This document shows positions 5,504 to 7,899 of a stretch of 7,899 nt of DNA, piece after piece (position 1 is the first letter of the stretch; each line of letters starts with the position of its first letter). The translations under genes were made by a program, and so were the position numbers. The notes under the pieces were generated by a model, which searched no databases, was not told where the DNA came from, and was given only the letters and a program-made list of their open reading frames with translations. The stretch spans positions 1 through 7,899 of the forward strand of contig JAQVML010000048.1 in assembly GCA_028703645.1 (NCBI GenBank). Reading direction: 5' to 3'. This DNA comes from Eubacteriales bacterium. GTDB lineage: Bacteria; Bacillota; Clostridia; Christensenellales; CAG-138.

Positions 5504-7899
5504 TGCGGTACTGTTTCGCTATGGCTCGCGCGCGAAACGCGTAGGGTGAGTTCCTGCCGACCGAAGCGTTCCGACTCCACTGAAACGAGAATCTCGCCTT
5601 CGCGCGTGGTCTTGACCCAGAAGGCCGAAGACCCGCCCAATAGCGAAACCAGTTCCGGCCCGATGCGCTCACCCGCGCCGGAAACACGCACGCGCACCGC
5701 CTCGCTGGAATACGTCATCACCGCGCCGAACTGATCGATATGCTCCATCACCACGCGGCAGACATCGTAGGTATCTCCTTCGATGAGTTCCAGCGTGTCC
5801 GGCGTGAGCTTGAGCCCCGCCGTGAAAGACGCACCGCGCCTGATCGAGGAAACGAGCGTGTCGCCTCGATATCCTTCAAACAGATATTCCGTAGACTCGC
5901 TGCCCCAACCGGCCACATAGCGCATATAGAGTCCGAGCGCATCTTCGTAGGAGTAGCGATGCTTGAGCATCGCGTAACCCATTGCGATTTTAAAGCGGAG
6001 TGGCAGAGATTTATCGCCATAACGTACAATCGCGGCAAACACACGCTTGATGCGATCCGCATCCCGTATGGTGAAGCCTTCGTTGCGCATCAGCAGATCG
6101 CCAATAAAGTCCGTTATCACGACCGGCGGATGCGGAATGCTCGAATACGTTGCATGATCCGGCGTATAGGTGCTGATATAGTCTCCGTTTTTATACAGGC
6201 GCACCGTGTCGCAGTTGGTGAAAACGCAGACGCATCCGAGGTCGGAGCCCGCGCGCTCGCCCTGATGCATGCCGGAGGCGACCTCCATTACGACCGATTC
6301 GTCCTGCTGGGAGCGATAGACCGCAGCTGCAATCTTCGGCAGACGAAATAGGTCCGTCACGCCGTGATAGCAAATCTTATCACCGCTGCCGAAGTCTTTA
6401 TGTGTGTTGTAGTCGCTCATGCACCAGCCGACCGCGCCCGCTATGCCGGGTGATCCATACATGCGATCCAGCACGCGTAGATGGCGCAGCGCCTGCTCAA
6501 CCCGCCTTTCTTCACAGTCAAACTTTTTTGTCGGAAACATATGCCCGTTATGCTCGGTTACCAAATACGGTACGCGGCCACTTGTGACCTGTTCGGGTTT
6601 CTTAAGCGGCTCGGTCACGCCGTTGTGCAGAAAATCGTTATAGGTATAAACATCTTCGAGAAAATGACTGTTTTCGAAATTGCGAACGCCGCCGGTCTGC
6701 CTCGTCGCGTCCAGTCTGTGTGCAAGGTTATTGGTCGCCTCGTAAAACGCGTCGTCGTCCTGTGATTCGTTGATACGCACACCCCAGAGTATGATGCTTG
6801 GGTGATTCCAATCCCGCGTGATCATCTCTTGTAGCGCGGTCATCGTGTTTTGCTTCCACGTTTCCCCGCCAATGTGCTGCCAACCTGGAATCTCCTCAAA
6901 CACGAGCAGTCCCAGTTCATCGCAGCGATTGAGGAAGTGATTTGACTGCGGATAGTGGCTTGTGCGCACAAGGTTAACACCTAATTCCCGCTTGAGCAGT
7001 TCCGCATCGCGCACTTGAGCACTTTTTGGCATGGCATAGCCAACATAAGGATAGCTTTGGTGCCGGTTCAGTCCGCGTAGCTTGCGCTTTTTACCGTTCA
7101 GATAAAATCCTTCCGGTGTGAACTTCGCTTCTCGAAAGCCAAATCGACAGTTGAATTTGTCTTGCATGTCTCCAGTCGAAAGTGAAATCGTCATTTCGTA
7201 GAGGTTTGGTTCGTCGATGTCCCAAAGGCGCACATCCCCCGCATCAAACGACGCTTTTACCGTCTGATTCGTTTCGCCGCTGAGCGATACGGGTAACTCC
7301 AGTGTAGCGCCGTCACCGTCCGACCCGTTCAAAGCGAATTGCAGTTCCGCCTGTCCGCTGATGCCAAGCGCGTTGTCGAGAAAAACATCCGTGTTTACGC
7401 GCCAGCATCCGTCCGATTTCTCCGGCTTGATCTGTGCGTTTTTCACAAAGAGATCGTCGGTTTCTTCCAACCATACCTCGCGGTAGATGCCGCCATAGGT
7501 AAGATAATCGATTACATATCCAAACGGCGGAATGTCGCTCAATTCACGTGAATCCACGACCACGGCGATCACATGCTCTCCCGTCTTCAGCTTTCCCGTC
7601 AGTTCGCACGAAAAAGGTGTATAGCCGCCGATGTGCTCCGTTTGAAACGCACCGTCGAGATAGACCTTTGCCGCGGTCATCACGCCTTCAAAGCGCAAAA
7701 AAACACGCTTCCCAGCGCGCTCAACCCATGAAATACGCTTTCGATAGCAGCTCACAAACTGACTGTCACGCTCATCAAAGTTGTTCAGCGGCAGTTCCTG
7801 ATTCGTGTGTGGCAGCCGAACGGGAATAAAAGCCGATTCGTCGGCATCTGTCCGCTCCATCCCTTCACTGTAACTTGGCAGATAGCGCCAGCCGTCGTT
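5500..7899 (-). CDS. Glycoside hydrolase family 2 enzyme (beta-galactosidase/beta-glucuronidase/beta-mannosidase-like), start cut off by window edge
   Basis: This gene encodes a retaining beta-glycosidase, probably cytoplasmic. The frame is open to base 7899; the 13 codons before the ATG at 7860 (NDGWRYLPSYSEG) match the usual GH2 N-terminal strand, so 7860 is not the real start and only a few codons are missing. Counting from the Met at 7860: a jelly-roll sugar-binding domain (to about 135, with GGIYREVWLE), an Ig-like domain (about 138-243), and a TIM barrel (about 245-520). The barrel has GLNRHQSYP, VRTSHYPQS, GVRINESQ (acid/base E365) and VTEHNGHM (nucleophile E436). C-terminal beta domains follow, broken by a helical segment (about 583-650), and a last Ig-like domain (about 683-776). 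The acid/base motif differs from the common LGNE form but keeps the Asn-Glu pair. The visible 799 residues suit a full-length enzyme. It is the first visible gene, with an ATGA overlap to the next. Family firm; the sugar removed cannot be decided. Confidence 0.95.
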   Translation of the reverse strand, partial: NDGWRYLPSYSEGMERTDADESAFIPVRLPHTNQELPLNNFDERDSQFVSCYRKRISWVERAGKRVFLRFEGVMTAAKVYLDGAFQTEHIGGYTPFSCELTGKLKTGEHVIAVVVDSRELSDIPPFGYVIDYLTYGGIYREVWLEETDDLFVKNAQIKPEKSDGCWRVNTDVFLDNALGISGQAELQFALNGSDGDGATLELPVSLSGETNQTVKASFDAGDVRLWDIDEPNLYEMTISLSTGDMQDKFNCRFGFREAKFTPEGFYLNGKKRKLRGLNRHQSYPYVGYAMPKSAQVRDAELLKRELGVNLVRTSHYPQSNHFLNRCDELGLLVFEEIPGWQHIGGETWKQNTMTALQEMITRDWNHPSIILWGVRINESQDDDAFYEATNNLAHRLDATRQTGGVRNFENSHFLEDVYTYNDFLHNGVTEPLKKPEQVTSGRVPYLVTEHNGHMFPTKKFDCEERRVEQALRHLRVLDRMYGSPGIAGAVGWCMSDYNTHKDFGSGDKICYHGVTDLFRLPKIAAAVYRSQQDESVVMEVASGMHQGERAGSDLGCVCVFTNCDTVRLYKNGDYISTYTPDHATYSSIPHPPVVITDFIGDLLMRNEGFTIRDADRIKRVFAAIVRYGDKSLPLRFKIAMGYAMLKHRYSYEDALGLYMRYVAGWGSESTEYLFEGYRGDTLVSSIRRGASFTAGLKLTPDTLELIEGDTYDVCRVVMEHIDQFGAVMTYSSEAVRVRVSGAGERIGPELVSLLGGSSAFWVKTTREGEILVSVESERFGRQELTLRVSRASHSETVPQ

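Noticed and set aside
5222..5734. A 170-codon plus-strand open frame across the GH2/six-hairpin junction
   Set aside because: It overlaps two well-supported genes on the other strand and gives a low-complexity, Ser/Arg-rich protein with no motif.
5740..6351. A 203-codon open frame on the plus strand, opposite the GH2 gene
   Set aside because: It lies wholly antisense to a clear GH2 coding region, its protein is rich in Arg, His and Ala with no recognisable domain, and no ribosome site supports it. Long antisense frames are common in GC-rich coding DNA.
7858..7860. The ATG at 7860 as the true start of the GH2 gene
   Set aside because: The 13 codons before it are open and encode a typical GH2 N-terminal stretch (NDGWRYLP), so the start lies beyond the window edge.

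Overview
The window holds part of a carbohydrate-use operon. All genes lie on the minus strand, so transcription runs from high to low coordinates. In that order they are: a glycoside hydrolase family 2 enzyme (GH2; its first few codons lie beyond the right edge), a predicted (alpha/alpha)6-barrel 'six-hairpin' glycosidase whose family I cannot fix, a 12-helix sugar symporter-like protein of the GPH (MelB/XylP) group, and a family 38 alpha-mannosidase (GH38) that runs off the left edge. The spacing is operon-like: a 4-base ATGA overlap, a 38-base gap and a 54-base gap. I see no promoter, terminator or regulator between the genes, and no RNA gene, mobile element or CRISPR array. No gap reaches 300 bases.

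The organism is probably a bacterium of the Bacillota (Clostridia- or Paenibacillus-like, perhaps from gut or plant-degrading communities). The reasons are the GH2 subtype (N-terminal stretch, GVRINE acid/base motif and EHNGHM nucleophile motif), the pairing of GPH-type transporters with cytoplasmic hydrolases, and a purine-rich Shine-Dalgarno sequence before the GH38 gene. The DNA is of middling GC content. This assignment is an inference; nothing in the window names a species.

How the genes fit together: none of the visible N-termini looks like a signal peptide, so the hydrolases are probably cytoplasmic. The transporter would bring in a small glycoside or short oligosaccharide. GH38 would remove alpha-mannose, GH2 would remove a beta-linked sugar (galactose, mannose, glucuronate or similar), and the six-hairpin enzyme would cut a third linkage. 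The set suggests a mixed-linkage, mannose-containing glycan fragment, but the exact substrate cannot be read from the sequence.

Points for a second look: the unassigned six-hairpin glycosidase; the transporter, which lacks the acidic residues that bind the coupling cation in MelB; a perfect 12-bp inverted repeat and a second 9-bp one inside the six-hairpin gene; and a helical insertion in the C-terminal half of the GH2 enzyme. Most of the locus is otherwise a recognisable type of glycan-use cluster, and I found no clear evidence of a wholly new system.
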